Assembly: GCA_025331565.1 (NCBI GenBank)
Contig: JAFREQ010000015.1
Location: 5,146,001 to 5,210,000, forward strand
Length of the DNA: 64,000 bases
Source of the DNA: Holacanthus passer
Lineage: Eukaryota > Chordata > Actinopteri > Pomacanthidae
Direction: 5' to 3'
This document shows, one piece after another, positions 1-10,180 of the stretch. The notes below the pieces were generated by a model. It ran no database searches and was not told the origin of the DNA. It worked only from the letters and a program-made list of their open reading frames with translations. Every line of letters begins with the position of its first letter. The first letter of the stretch is position 1. Position numbers and translations under genes: made by a program.

Positions 1-510
1 CATGCTCTGTTCATGGAGCAGACTTTGTGTAGGTGGTACTTTTTTATTTGAAACAATCCACGGGTGCTGCTGTTGCAAATGTGTAGAATTATTCACTTTA
101 TCATTCCCAGGCAAAGACCTACCTGACGCTAGATGTTTAAAACAGCAAATGCAACAAAGGCTTTGATGAATTAGGTAAAGCTTGTACCACTTTTGTGTTG
201 TTCAGAGACACACAGACGTGGATTTTTATTTATTTGAAAGTGAAGCATGTAGCCTATTTATATACTGTATGTTTGATTCACATTCCCTGGTAAGAAAAAA
301 AAAAGTTTTTATGAATGATGACCTATACATTACAGTCTATATAACAGATTAACCTGTGCTATATGCAGCACCATAGAAAACATTCTCAGTAAGTATGAAA
401 GAGAGAGAAAGAGAAAGTATATGAGCTGATTTTACAAAGAACAATTTATTGCAAATATTCTGTGGATGAACGAAGATACATCTAGCTTTCTTTGTCTGTT
501 TGACCTCGAA

Positions 511-532
511 CACACACACAGACACACACACA
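511..532. repeat. (CA)n microsatellite, interrupted
   Basis: CA dinucleotide array of about 11 units broken by one GA unit at about 521. Probably too short and interrupted to be highly variable. Confidence 0.93.
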
Positions 533-657
533 ATGTAATTTATAGCTAGCTGGTAAGTGACAGATAGACCCATTTTCTCTACTGTTCATGTAACCTTTTC
601 TGTCTGGAGCTATCAAAGGTCACTCTGTCAGGCCTGATTTACTGTAAAAGCATGGTG

Positions 658-704
<47 letters not shown>

Positions 705-743
705 CCTCTCCCTCTCTCTCTCTCTCCCTCTCTCTGTCTCTCT
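658..743. repeat. (TC)n imperfect microsatellite
   Basis: About 86 bases of nearly pure pyrimidine, mostly TC with CCTC and TTTC interruptions. The homopurine-homopyrimidine composition with mirror-like sections is typical of sequences that can adopt triplex (H-DNA) structures; that property is inferred. Confidence 0.96.
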
Positions 744-1039
744 GACCCCCTCTCTCCTTTACATTAGTCTTTCTGTCTACCAAAGCCTCTTTTAGACATT
801 CACTGTATGTGATACATAAATGCTCTGTCAATTTAATATGATGGTGTCAAATTTTGATGAGGATTTTTATGTTAAAGCTACTCTTGCAGTATGTCTAATT
901 AGGACTTGTATATCCTACACAGCCCAAGTGAGAATAGTAGAAGCTGAATTGCTTATAAGGGTATGTGCAAGATTACATCGTTCATATTGAAGACTGTATA
1001 TATGATCTTCTTAGGCATGATAACAGCATGGCTCTTGGG

Positions 1040-1627
1040 CAGGGGTTCACAACGTTTTGATGACTGAGTACAAATTCAAGGAACCAGTATATGATTGAGG
1101 GCAGCACAGGAAACATCATGAGCTCTTTGTAGGATTTATGATAAGTGTTATAATGGCATTTAACATTAAATTCCATGAGCACCAAATTCACTTGTTTACA
1201 GATATGACAGATTGCCAAGAAAGGAGCCCGAATTTTTCCTGAAACCTCTCTTTCTCCGGTTCTCAGTGTTTTTGTGTAGTGGCTTTTCGATCTCACCTCC
1301 ACATTAAACTGCAGAGTTTTAAATATTGCTAACTCTAGCTCACAGCACTGGCGTTGATGACAGAATGAAATACCTGCGACGCTCGGAAGATGCCACTAGT
1401 TCCCATCCAATCAGTCACTTTCTACAATTTGCCAAACCTACCCTGACTGACACTTGTTAGGGAGCCACATTTTGAGTTTATTAAATGTAGGCGGTTGAAA
1501 GTGAAAGTATTGAAATCAACCACTGATTAATAAAATCTAATGCATGCATTTCATGTCACTTTGGGGGCCACAAAAAATGTTTCTGGGGGCTGCCCTTGAC
1601 CTGCGGCCTACAATTTGAGAAACTATG
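1040..1627. mobile_element. Degenerate hAT-type non-autonomous DNA transposon (MITE)
   Basis: The left end reads caggggttcacaacgtttt, resembling the CAGGGGTTCNCAA terminal repeats of vertebrate hAT elements. The right end, read on the opposite strand, begins catagtttctcaaattg, a recognisable degenerate inverted copy. The 8 bases outside the left end (ctcttggg, 1032-1039) and the right end (ctccaagg, 1628-1635) match at 5 of 8 positions, consistent with an old 8-bp target-site duplication, which is the size hAT elements make. Inside the right end is a 'ggggccacaaaa...ctgcggcctac' stretch like the ggggccgcacaaaa / gcgggccgc sequences common near hAT ends. No transposase frame remains, so it is a non-autonomous fossil. 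Confidence 0.55.
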
Positions 1628-1662
1628 CTCCAAGGCAGTGTTGGTCTGTTGCTTCATCAGTC

Positions 1663-2158
1663 GCTCCACCACTTTGTTCCAGACTGAATTATGTCAACAA
1701 ATATTTGATGGATTGCTATAAAATTGTGATTTTTGTGAATTCTGACTTTTTTGATCCCCTGACTTTTCCTCTCATGCCACCACAAGCTTAACATTTGTAG
1801 TTAAGGTCTCAACAGCCGTTGACAGACAGATTGCAATAAAATTTGGTACAAACATTAATTTCCACTCCAGGATCAATTGTAATAAGTCTGGTGATCCCTT
1901 AACTTTTCATCATGTCAACATTTTATTTGGTCCAAACTTTTGGTTTATTCCCATCAGCCTCAGCTGTACTTTCTGTTTCGTGCTACTTATGAAACGTTAG
2001 CATGGTAAACATTATACTTGCTTCATCAGCATGTTGGCATTCTCATTGTGAGTATGTTAGCATGCTGACGTTAGCATTTAGCTCCAAGCACTGCTGTCTC
2101 CGAGAATAACCTCACAGAGGTGCTAGCGTGGCTGCAGACTCTTAGTCTTGTTGTATTT
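1663..2158 (+). repeat. Percomorph dispersed repeat ('gttagcatgctgac' family), near full length
   Basis: I recognise this as a very common spiny-rayed fish repeat. Diagnostic pieces in order are 'ttccagactgaa', 'ttgatggattgctataaaat', 'gatcccctgacttttcctct', 'attgcaataaaatttggtac', 'ggtgatcccttaacttttcat', 'catcagcctcagctgtactt', 'gttagcatgctgacgttagc' and 'cagactcttagtcttgtt'. Its left part contains a diverged internal duplication: 'ggattgctataaaatt' near 1711 recurs as 'gattgcaataaaattt' near 1830. It has no coding potential. The class is uncertain from the sequence. A second copy in the opposite orientation lies at 57613-57861. Confidence 0.8.
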
Positions 2159-2165
2159 GAGAGAG

Positions 2166-5100
2166 AGACTAGGAAGTGTTGTTTATTGTAAATTCTCTAC
2201 CTTGGTTATAAAGATCATGTTGAAGTGTCAGATTTTACTTTACTGAAACAACTCTCTTGCTTGCCAGATGACTAACATTGAATGGGGATTGTGAGCATCT
2301 ATCTGTAATGGTCCTGTGATTTGCAAATCAAATTATCATGGAACTTTTGCAAGTTTTTCTTTTTCCCAAATCCACTTCCTTTTAATTCTCACACTTCTTT
2401 TCCCCCACAGATATGTGTCTTTTCTGTTGTTCTTTCTCACTCACTCACTTTTTTTCTCCTCTCTGCCATGAGCAGATCTTGGTTTTTGAAAGGAGACGGT
2501 GACAGTGTACTTGACACTTTAATTCGACAGGAAGAATGATGGGCATGGTGCTGCACACTATAAAGAGCACAGGAGAAACAGCTGAGGCAGGATTTCAAAC
2601 CAAGCCCTTTTATCATTGTAATAGTTGGGTTTGTGAAGTGTGAGCTGGTTTGACGAATGCACCTATGACACAAAAACACAATTGACACATCATTGTGTTG
2701 TTAATGAGAAGAATAACACTTGAGCTCAAAGTAGTGCAAAGCTCATTCATGCACAAAGCCTTTACAAAGCTTTCTGTCACACATGATGTCTGGATGTGAA
2801 GGAAAAAAAGGTGGGCAGCAGATTGGATAGAAAAAGAACAAGCATGGAAAGATATTTTTTTTGGGTGAGAAAGAATGAACAGAATGAGAGTTAGGTTTTC
2901 TTTTCTTCTTCATATGTGTATGAAGCTGCTGCGCTGTTTAAGCTGAAGACAGGGCAGGAATATTAAGAATAAAAATACCTGCTCTGGTATTATGTAGCTG
3001 AGAAAGAGAGACATCTGTGTGACCCTATAAAGCAACTAGTTACAGTGTGTCATATGAAGAAAAATGAGTCGAGCTGTGCTTTGTTTGATCTCAGTACCTT
3101 TTGCGTTTGACAAAGCTATAACAGTATATCTGTTTTAAGTGACCGCAAGATATGCACCCATCTCATCTCGTGTTGATGGAGAGCTGTTTGCACTCTGGGA
3201 GAATGGAGAGAAGTTAGATGGAGTAGATGGAGGACAGGAATAAATTTCACATTACTCATCCTTTGATACCACCGTCTCTCCATTTCTCAGTTGCGTTGCC
3301 TTCTCTGATGTCATGCTTCTTTGCATCTCATCTGCATCCATTCATGTCCCATTTGTCTCTTCTGACTTCTCTCTCAGGTTCGCAGGCGTCTTGTGTCCTT
3401 GGTCTTTCTTCTTTATTGCCTCATTGCATCATATTTCCCCTCTCACTCTTCCTCCTTCGGCTCCGTGTGTTTCTTCTCCTTTGTAAGATTGTTATTGCAG
3501 ATTCGTCAATATTCACAAGGCGTGGCCAAGGCCTCGGGAGCTTTAATCTCCCTATTTAACTCACTGGATCATTCTCTCCCATAATGCTTGTTTGTGAGAG
3601 GAACATGTTTTCTTTATTTTTGATATGCATCAGCAGTGTCACATTAAAACGTTTATGCGTGCTTTATTGGGAAGCCACTGTTCACTTAGCATATTGACTC
3701 ATTAGTTGGATCTTTGCACGCCAAGTCTCCCGCTTTTTTATAGTGTAGTGTAACGTGTGGGCAATTTCCTCTGTGGCTGTGCACTGGCGGTCTATGTGTG
3801 TGGGCGTGCGTGCTGTAGTGTGACTGCGTCCATAACTGTCAGGAGCTAAGTGCTTTGAAGTTCATCATGCTGTGTAGTGTTCGGAGAGAATAATACGAGA
3901 GTATTAGACTCTCTTGTTAAGCCTTCCTGGGAACAAACAAAAGCAACAATGGAGCACTTGTTGAGTCTTTTCCTCCCTCCAAGCTCCAACATAAAGTTAC
4001 ATAAATTGCCACTATTTCCACACATTTCCTCTCTAGTGGTATCTTAGGACATTGATTGACTGTGTTTTATGAGAGCATTTCTGTGCCAGCACGTCTGTGA
4101 TTGTTAGTGTGTGCATGTACAGGTGCTCTGGATTTAACCCCTGCTGTTCATTAAAAGAGGATGCAGGTGACATTTATAAAGAGCTCAGCTACTTAACAAG
4201 CAGCTATACTCAGACCCCCTCTATCTCTCACTCTGTGTCTCTCTCTCTCCCTCCCCATGAATTATTATCCCTTATGGGCTGAAGTAAGTCTGTGAAAAGG
4301 CAATATTGCGGAAACACTATATTACACCATTTAGACTTGATACATTTTCGCCTAATCTATGAGACTGTTTAATGTGAGACCTGTCTCATAAATAACTATC
4401 AATACTTGTGTTCATTGAAATTATTATTGCACAGAGTGTTTCTCGGCAGCAGGCTACCTTTGCCAAGCAGTCCATGAGGTAGAGAAGGACAATCTGTCAC
4501 TCTACAGCCGCGTCTCTAGAGATTTTGTGAAACGAGCAGAATGTCCTAAAATGCAAATGTGTACTTCATGCACAAAAAAGTGAGAAATACATTTTGCCCT
4601 TCTTGAAAGTGTTACATGAAGGAACAGGTTACAGTTTGATATTGAAATAATGCTGAGGGAAGTTTGGGTTGTGGTTTTGAAATAGTGGATGCTCATAAAC
4701 ATTTGACTTCAACTTTGGCTGCTGGAGTTTTATTCCAAACTCAAGCCAGGAAGTTTCCTACTCTGGGTGAGGTTTCAATTTTGTGCTGTTCTCGTGTAAC
4801 TCCAATGCAAATCCTCCACAATCCTTGGCAAAATAGTTTTTGATGCCTTGCCATAATGACAGTGTTAGCTGTGCTGTCACTTGTTGTATTTTTTGGTTTT
4901 TGCTCATTTTACACATTTGTTCAGGCTACAGTATGCTTCAAACAAAGTGTTTGTTGGATTGTCTAACAGTGCCTGACGTTTGCCCCCTGACAGCTGTCCG
5001 ACAATCTGACAAGCATGCCCATGTCATGTAATGAATGTCTTTGAGGACGGACTGCCCGAAAGAATGAGTCCCTTCCTCCCTATTTGTATGATTGATCATG

Positions 5101-6238
5101 TTGAGACTACAAAGACCAACAGAGCGGTCTGTTCAAGAATTGTAAAAAAACTTAGATCATAAGGCCCAGCCCTAATCTAGACCCTTTAGCTGTGACTGCA
5201 GCTGCACACCAAAGATGAGCTTAATCAACATAATTTACAACAAATGCTTTGAAGCTGAAACTCTCTTGTTTATCATCATCATTACAATCATTGAAAGAGT
5301 CTACATTTCTCAGATTGTTTTGCAGTTGCTTCAATCAGTGAGTATTTAAACAGGTTAACTGTATAGTCCAGATTCATCATTATTTAAAAGTGTCCAGTAC
5401 CTAATGTTACTTGGAAGCATGAGGAAAGTTAAGCTAAGTTCTCTTACATTACACTTCTAGCTAATCAAATTTATTCTTTTAGTCTGTACAGTATTTCTCT
5501 TGTTTTGTGATGATGCAGCTCTTTAGTTCTTATTTCATCGCAGACTAAATTGCTGTTACTGTAAGTGCAAAATTGACATTTTTGGAAAGCGAATCAAAAG
5601 AAACTGAATTGATTCAATACGGCTGGACAGCATGAAATAATTGAGTTAGTTAAAAGAATAAGCCTCCCCACAAACACACAAACACACACACATACAGTCG
5701 TTCACAAACCGGTGTGTTTAGAGTCTGAAAGGTGTGTCTGCATGTAAATTGCCTGTAAATTGTTTAGTTTCTCCTTCAGTTCACTTATTGTATGTTAACT
5801 TATCTATCCCTTATCCAATGAGTTAAGTGAGTTTAAACACATTAAGAGCCCTCTGGCATATGTCATTGTTCCATCAGCCATTATGGTTCAAAGTACACAC
5901 CACCTTGGTCTGACAGTGGTCCAATTTCAGAATGGAGGTATTAATTATCATGTAGGCTGGAGTTTAAATATTGCCCCAGTGTCTGAGCAGGAGATACAAA
6001 CAGAGATATGTCCAGCAAAGCCTGAGGTGACTTCACCCTTTCCATCTCACATTTACAGTGTTGCTTCAAGGTTGATCTTTATGTCAAGATCTCTCTGTTT
6101 GTCTCTGCCTTTCTATTTTCCTCTCAGGCGCTCTCTCTCTCTCCTCTCCCTCCTTTCTCTCTGTTCCTGCCTCAGATCAATGAGCTGGATGACTAGAGTA
6201 AATCTTAATGGTCATGGTGTGTGTGACAAAAGTTTAGA

Positions 6239-6240
<2 letters not shown>
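2166..6240. other. Non-coding stretch, no gene seen
   Basis: About 4 kb of mostly unique, AT-leaning sequence. A pyrimidine-rich tract at 4211-4256 is the only low-complexity feature of note. A polypyrimidine stretch ending in 'gagcag' at about 2476 is followed by an open frame of roughly 20 codons that then stops; it resembles a terminal exon but has no recognisable protein content. I see nothing else I can support. Confidence 0.55.
4211..4256. repeat. CT-rich low-complexity tract
   Basis: About 46 bases dominated by C and T, with a short (CT)n core around 4238-4249 and a CCCTCCCC end. One of a series of plus-strand pyrimidine tracts in the left two thirds of the window. Confidence 0.8.

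Positions 6241-6242
<2 letters not shown>

Positions 6243-6283
<41 letters not shown>
6243..6283. repeat. (TG)n microsatellite, about 20 units
   Basis: Uninterrupted alternating GT array followed by tgtccgtgtgtcc. It lies about 125 bases upstream of a (CA)n array in the complementary sense, so the two arms could pair in a single strand. Translation through it gives Val-Cys repeats and is meaningless. Confidence 0.98.
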
Positions 6284-6285
<2 letters not shown>

Positions 6286-6408
6286 GTGTGTCCATGCCTC
6301 CAGTGCAGGTGAAGTATTGCTCACTCAGCACTGTCCTGCCCCTTGGGCACCACCACACGCCTGCCTGCCTGCCTCCTGTCCAGCCACAATCAATTTCACA
6401 GTCCCAAA

Positions 6409-6409
6409 C

Positions 6410-6464
<55 letters not shown>
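6409..6464. repeat. (CA)n microsatellite, about 28 units
   Basis: Uninterrupted CA array at the left edge of the telomere-like dispersed element that follows. A short (CCTG)n-like run sits at about 6360-6374 just upstream. Perfect arrays of this length are usually polymorphic. Confidence 0.98.
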
Positions 6465-6468
<4 letters not shown>

Positions 6469-6680
6469 ATATCACTATCCCTGTGAGGATGCTCCATTAA
6501 TATATTGCATTCCCTAGCCCCTTAAGCTAACCTTAACCATCACACATGAATGCCTAACCCTAATCCTAAACTAAACCTCAAACCGAGTCTGGACCCGTGG
6601 GGACCTCACAGTGACAGGAATTCCCCATGGGCATGGGTCGGTGTGTAGTTGGTGTGGGATATAAAAACAAGAACACACAC
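6465..6680 (+). mobile_element. CA-flanked teleost element with telomere-like core, copy 1
   Basis: After the CA array the sequence runs 'gtttatatcactatccctgtgaggatg', then 'attgcattccctagcccctta', then degenerate (CTAACC)-type repeats at about 6526-6585, then 'gacccgtggggacctcaca', and ends 'gggatataaaaacaagaacacacac'. The two ends are inverted relatives: gtttatatc...cc at the left, and gg...gatataaaaac at the right. That structure suggests a short terminal-inverted-repeat (MITE-like) element. The layout matches a common fish repeat I know by pattern. A second copy lies at 38706-38929. Confidence 0.7.
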
Positions 6681-8310
6681 TGACAAGATTACACGTACAT
6701 ACTCATTTACAGATGCACCTACATAGGCAGACAGTTGTTTTACAGAAACCTAGCTCTCTCAATCATCACTTATGACCCACTAGAAGTGTGTGGCAGTGTC
6801 TGCAGCTACATGCGCACAAAATCCAGCAATGCAGCACCTTCCCGCAGGGTTGTGCAGAGCTGTCTTGTTTTGTGAAATTTTGTGTGTTTTTCAACTGGTC
6901 ACTAATTAAAAAATGGCAGTGTTTTACATTACTGATAGAAGCAAACCTTTTATAGCACCAGAAGAAGCTATAATAAGTTAGATGTCTTCATTGTCTTGTG
7001 TTATTCTGTGTATTTAAAGCCCTGTCTATCAATTTAAGTGATAGCACATCTCAAGTCTGTGGTAAATGGTAATAGCCCTTACATATGTGGATCATGCGTT
7101 GTGTCTTATTATTGCAATCTTCCCCCAGTTAAATTTTTACTACCTACTGTTGCACCAGCAGGACTCAGCTACAATTGTATTACCATGAAGTTAGTTAAAT
7201 GAATATGAACTTGCAATATATTCATAAACAGATTAGACTCTTGTCTTTTCAGTCAGTGTAATCATTTTCAAAAAGACCCCCCCTGTTGTAAAAGTAATCC
7301 ATGTAGGTACAATAGATGAAATATGCAAATGAAACCTTGAAAATATATTAACAGAAAATTTAAGATAACATGGATTAGGAATACTAATAGTGTTCAGAAT
7401 CAAAAGTTTGAACATCTACAGTTCCATGACAACTAAGCATACTTTATTAAGTATGCCACCTTAAGTGGAGATGGTTTTGTCAACAAGCATTCATACTGTC
7501 CAACTTTGTAATAAATCATTGAAAACTTTATGTCTAATGATGAAAAATAGTCAGTTTTGCCAGAGCAGTCCAGAAGTGGGACGTTAAAGGCTTAAAGCAG
7601 ATTTACATGACATGTCATGTCAGTGTCATTTTAACAAAGCTCCAACAAAACTAACACATTAGATTTGATCTTATTCTTCATTTTAATTTGGCACTGTGAC
7701 ACCTTCTGAATTGGCTTTAAATGTGCTTGGGTATTGAAAGGCACAGAGTGTTAAGAGGTTCGATACACAGTTAAGATTCAGCGTACACTGATGATTTCCA
7801 CAGTTAACATTTGATTTTAGTGTTTGTTCATGTGAGTGTGTGAGTGTATGCGACGAGGCAGCTGCAGCATCTCGTCTCTGATTTTGTGATTACCACATTT
7901 CATGTTTCCTGCCCATAATTGTAGACTATGTCTTTGCATATCTATATTGGTCTGTGAGTGCGCTCAGCGAGGGTCCTCGCTCCAATCAGTCTGTGGTTTC
8001 AGTGTAGACAGATCTTCATCACATGTAAGTGAAAAAGAGCCTGATGAACTGTAAATCTGCCTCATCCTAAGGAAGAGAGAAATTGAGAGGGAGAGACCCC
8101 ACTGTGCTTAGATGGCATGGGCCAGGTGGTGTGAGTGAGTGCAAAGTGAGAGGAGTCGACAGGATACGTGTGTGCATGTGTGTGCGTGAGGTGGGGTGGG
8201 GGCGGCATTCAGCAGGCACCTGGTGCTGACAGGCTCTCATTGAAACTCTGCGATCCAATTCAGATTCAGGCCCCCTATGCTGCTTCGAAGGACCTCATGA
8301 CAGCTCATTC
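6681..8310. other. Non-coding stretch, no gene seen
   Basis: Mostly unique AT-leaning DNA. The only internal structure I can support is a perfect short hairpin at 7437-7456. A GT-rich, G-rich patch at about 8165-8205 precedes the compound tract. No exon-like frame is recognisable. Confidence 0.55.
7437..7456. repeat. Perfect 8-bp inverted repeat with 4-base loop
   Basis: GCATACTT, loop TATT, then AAGTATGC: a perfect 8-bp stem in 20 bases. It could be a palindromic protein-binding site or a cruciform seed, or chance in AT-rich DNA. It is too short for a microRNA precursor. Confidence 0.8.
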
Positions 8311-8390
8311 CCTCCTCACTCCTCCTCTCTCCTCTCTCCTCTCCTCTCCTCTCCTCTCCTCTCCTCTCTTCTCCTCTCCTCTTCACCTCT
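8311..8390. repeat. (CTCCT)n pentanucleotide tract
   Basis: About 80 bases of pyrimidine-only or nearly pure sequence, built mainly from CTCCT/CTCTC units with a TTCTC variant near 8369. It is homopyrimidine with mirror symmetry, so triplex-capable in principle. Confidence 0.93.
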
Positions 8391-8461
8391 CTATGGGGGT
8401 CCCATCATTCCCTGCTGATTACAGAGCTGTCATTCCTTGCATCTGACAAGCTTGCTGATTG

Positions 8462-8463
<2 letters not shown>

Positions 8464-8530
<67 letters not shown>
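8464..8530. repeat. (GT)n microsatellite, about 33 units
   Basis: Uninterrupted GT array that continues directly into cgcgtgcg (8531-8538) and then (CT)n (8539-8550). The alternating purine-pyrimidine run including CG steps extends over about 75 bases and is a strong Z-DNA candidate by composition. Confidence 0.98.
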
Positions 8531-8534
<4 letters not shown>

Positions 8535-8550
8535 TGCGCTCTCTCTCTCT

Positions 8551-9639
8551 CATATGTTTACTCACGCCCATGTGTTATGCCCTTCTCGTTGTGTGCCCGC
8601 TTCCTTGACTCTCTAATGCAAGTGTGTTTACCCATCTGTGTGGGCACCTGTGCGTATGTGGAAGTGTATGTGTGCACCTGTCTTTTACTCTGATTATGAT
8701 TGCAGTGTGAATGAGTGCTGGTGCTCTGCTAGAGGACAGGATAGAAGAGCGAAGTGAAGCTTTTGTTCTTTGGATAGCGACCTTTGGGAATAGCAGTGCG
8801 ACTCAACACTTGCATTGTGATGCCTAGTTTTTCTGTTTATAGAAGTCTTTCACATCAGTGTTTCAGTATGAATTATAAATGGACTGCTTTGCTGTTTCAT
8901 TATTGTACACGTGTTGTTCAAGCGGCATGTAGTATGTTGAATTTGACACATTACCACCAAGTAATTGTTAGTAATCCAAGTAAACCAAGTAATTATTTCA
9001 CTTAACACTTGGCAGACATGCATTGCAACATGGGGTGTACACACAGGGAAGTTATCTTCTACTAATTAATGGGAAACTACTGTAACTGGGCTGATATGGA
9101 TGTGACAATATTTTTTTTTCTTATTATGGTGAAAAAGCAACATATCAATGTTCCCCGCAGTTTAGCTTAAGTTACAATATCTATTGTAAATATACATGTA
9201 AAAGCTTAACATCATCTTCATCTTCTCACTTACAATGTGATAATGTCTTGCCAGTGTAGCAAGAGCAGCATGTCTCCACTTTCTCTGTCTAGTATTTCTG
9301 TCTCTTCTCCTAATTAAAAATATTTGAATGATCATGAGATCAAAGAACGAGCTCTAAAAGCTGTTTAGTAAAGAGTTTTATTGAGAAGTATTTTTGTTAG
9401 AGAATAGTTTGTCTTTTAATTGCACTTGCAATAAACTCTAACACCAATTGTTTAGCACTGTTACAATTCTGCTGAGCGACAACTGTCCCCTACTGCTTTC
9501 TGTATGAATTTTGAGCACCTGCAGGTGTAAGCTACCCCAGAGAATTACAGGTACCTGTGAATGTGAATTGTGATATGGAGTCATCGTATTTCTACAATTG
9601 GCTGTCACTATTGATTTCAAGATCTATGGCATTTATTCA
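8551..9639. other. Non-coding stretch, no gene seen
   Basis: Unique AT-leaning sequence. It holds one overlapping E-box palindrome (listed separately). No exon, RNA gene or recognisable mobile element is visible. Confidence 0.55.
9516..9527. promoter_or_regulatory. Perfect 12-bp E-box palindrome CACCTGCAGGTG
   Basis: CACCTG and CAGGTG abut to form a perfect palindrome around a PstI-like centre. CACCTG is the core for ZEB/Snail repressors and for some basic helix-loop-helix dimers. Whether anything binds here is unknown; the motif is only a candidate site. Confidence 0.35.
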
Positions 9640-9866
9640 AGCGCCAATGCCCTATCTCACGATGCTAACAAAAGTGAAAAAATATTTTGAGTATTAGCCC
9701 TGTGATTCAGCTCCACTCCAAGATTTAACGGGTTCTTTCTTGGCCCATGCTACACCCTTCCAAGTTTCATGAAAATTGGGCCAGTAGCTTTTCTGTAATC
9801 CTGCTGACAAATAGACAAAAAAGCCCAAACCACAACCATAACCTCCCTAGCAGAGAAAATAATCGG
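9640..9866 (+). mobile_element. Teleost non-LTR retrotransposon tail-like repeat
   Basis: Diagnostic pieces in order are 'gcgccaatgccctatctcac', 'gtgaaaaaatatt', 'tgattcagctccactccaa', 'ttaacgggttctttcttggc', 'ccatgctacacccttccaag', 'tttcatgaaaattgg', 'cagtagcttttctgtaatcc' and 'cataacctccctagcagag'. I recognise this order as a frequent fish repeat that behaves like the 3' end of a LINE. No reverse-transcriptase frame is present upstream, so it is a 5'-truncated copy. Confidence 0.65.
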
Positions 9867-10131
9867 ACACACAAAATATGTTTAATATAGTGTCCCTCCC
9901 ACTGATGCACGAAGTAACTGAAGTAACAATCAACTGAAAAATTTTTCTTTCTCCAGAAGACCTTAAACATATGATGGAAGAAAGTCAATGATTATAACTA
10001 AACAATGATTGTTCTGCCCTGAATATGTTTTATATGTTAAAAAAGACATTAAGTTGACTATTAAAATAGTTTTGTGTTTTTATATGCACAGACAAGTGTG
10101 GAGCTTTTATTTTGACACCTGTAACGATAGG
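9867..10131. other. Non-coding spacer
   Basis: AT-rich sequence between the LINE-tail-like repeat and the GGAAGTA array. I see no feature in it. Confidence 0.5.
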
Positions 10132-10180
10132 GGAAGCAGGAAGTAGGAAGCAGGAAGTAGGAAGTGGGAAGTAGGAAGTA
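10132..10180. repeat. (GGAAGTA)7 minisatellite
   Basis: Seven head-to-tail 7-mers: GGAAGCA, GGAAGTA, GGAAGCA, GGAAGTA, GGAAGTG, GGAAGTA, GGAAGTA. Only the last two bases of the unit vary. Every unit carries GGAAG, the ETS-family core, so the array is also a homotypic cluster of ETS-like half motifs at exact 7-bp spacing. Confidence 0.95.

Larger units (their letters stand above)
1..1031. other. Non-coding stretch, no gene seen
   Basis: AT-leaning DNA without a credible exon. It holds a short interrupted CA array and a long TC array (listed separately). Open frames here are short; one on the minus strand reads through the TC array as an Arg-Glu run and is an artefact of the repeat. Confidence 0.6.

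Noticed and set aside
2476..2539. Terminal-exon-like stretch after a good polypyrimidine-AG
   Set aside because: Only about 20 codons, no recognisable protein and no partner exon found. Pyrimidine tracts ending in AG are common in this window.
5883..6517. 205-codon plus-strand frame and overlapping frames on both strands
   Set aside because: They read through the TG and CA arrays (Val-Cys and Thr-His runs), and the rest has no recognisable domain. Dinucleotide arrays lack stops in several frames, which creates long artificial frames.
7735..7800. B-box-like 'ggttcgatac' suggesting a tRNA gene
   Set aside because: No A box at the correct distance and no cloverleaf could be drawn.
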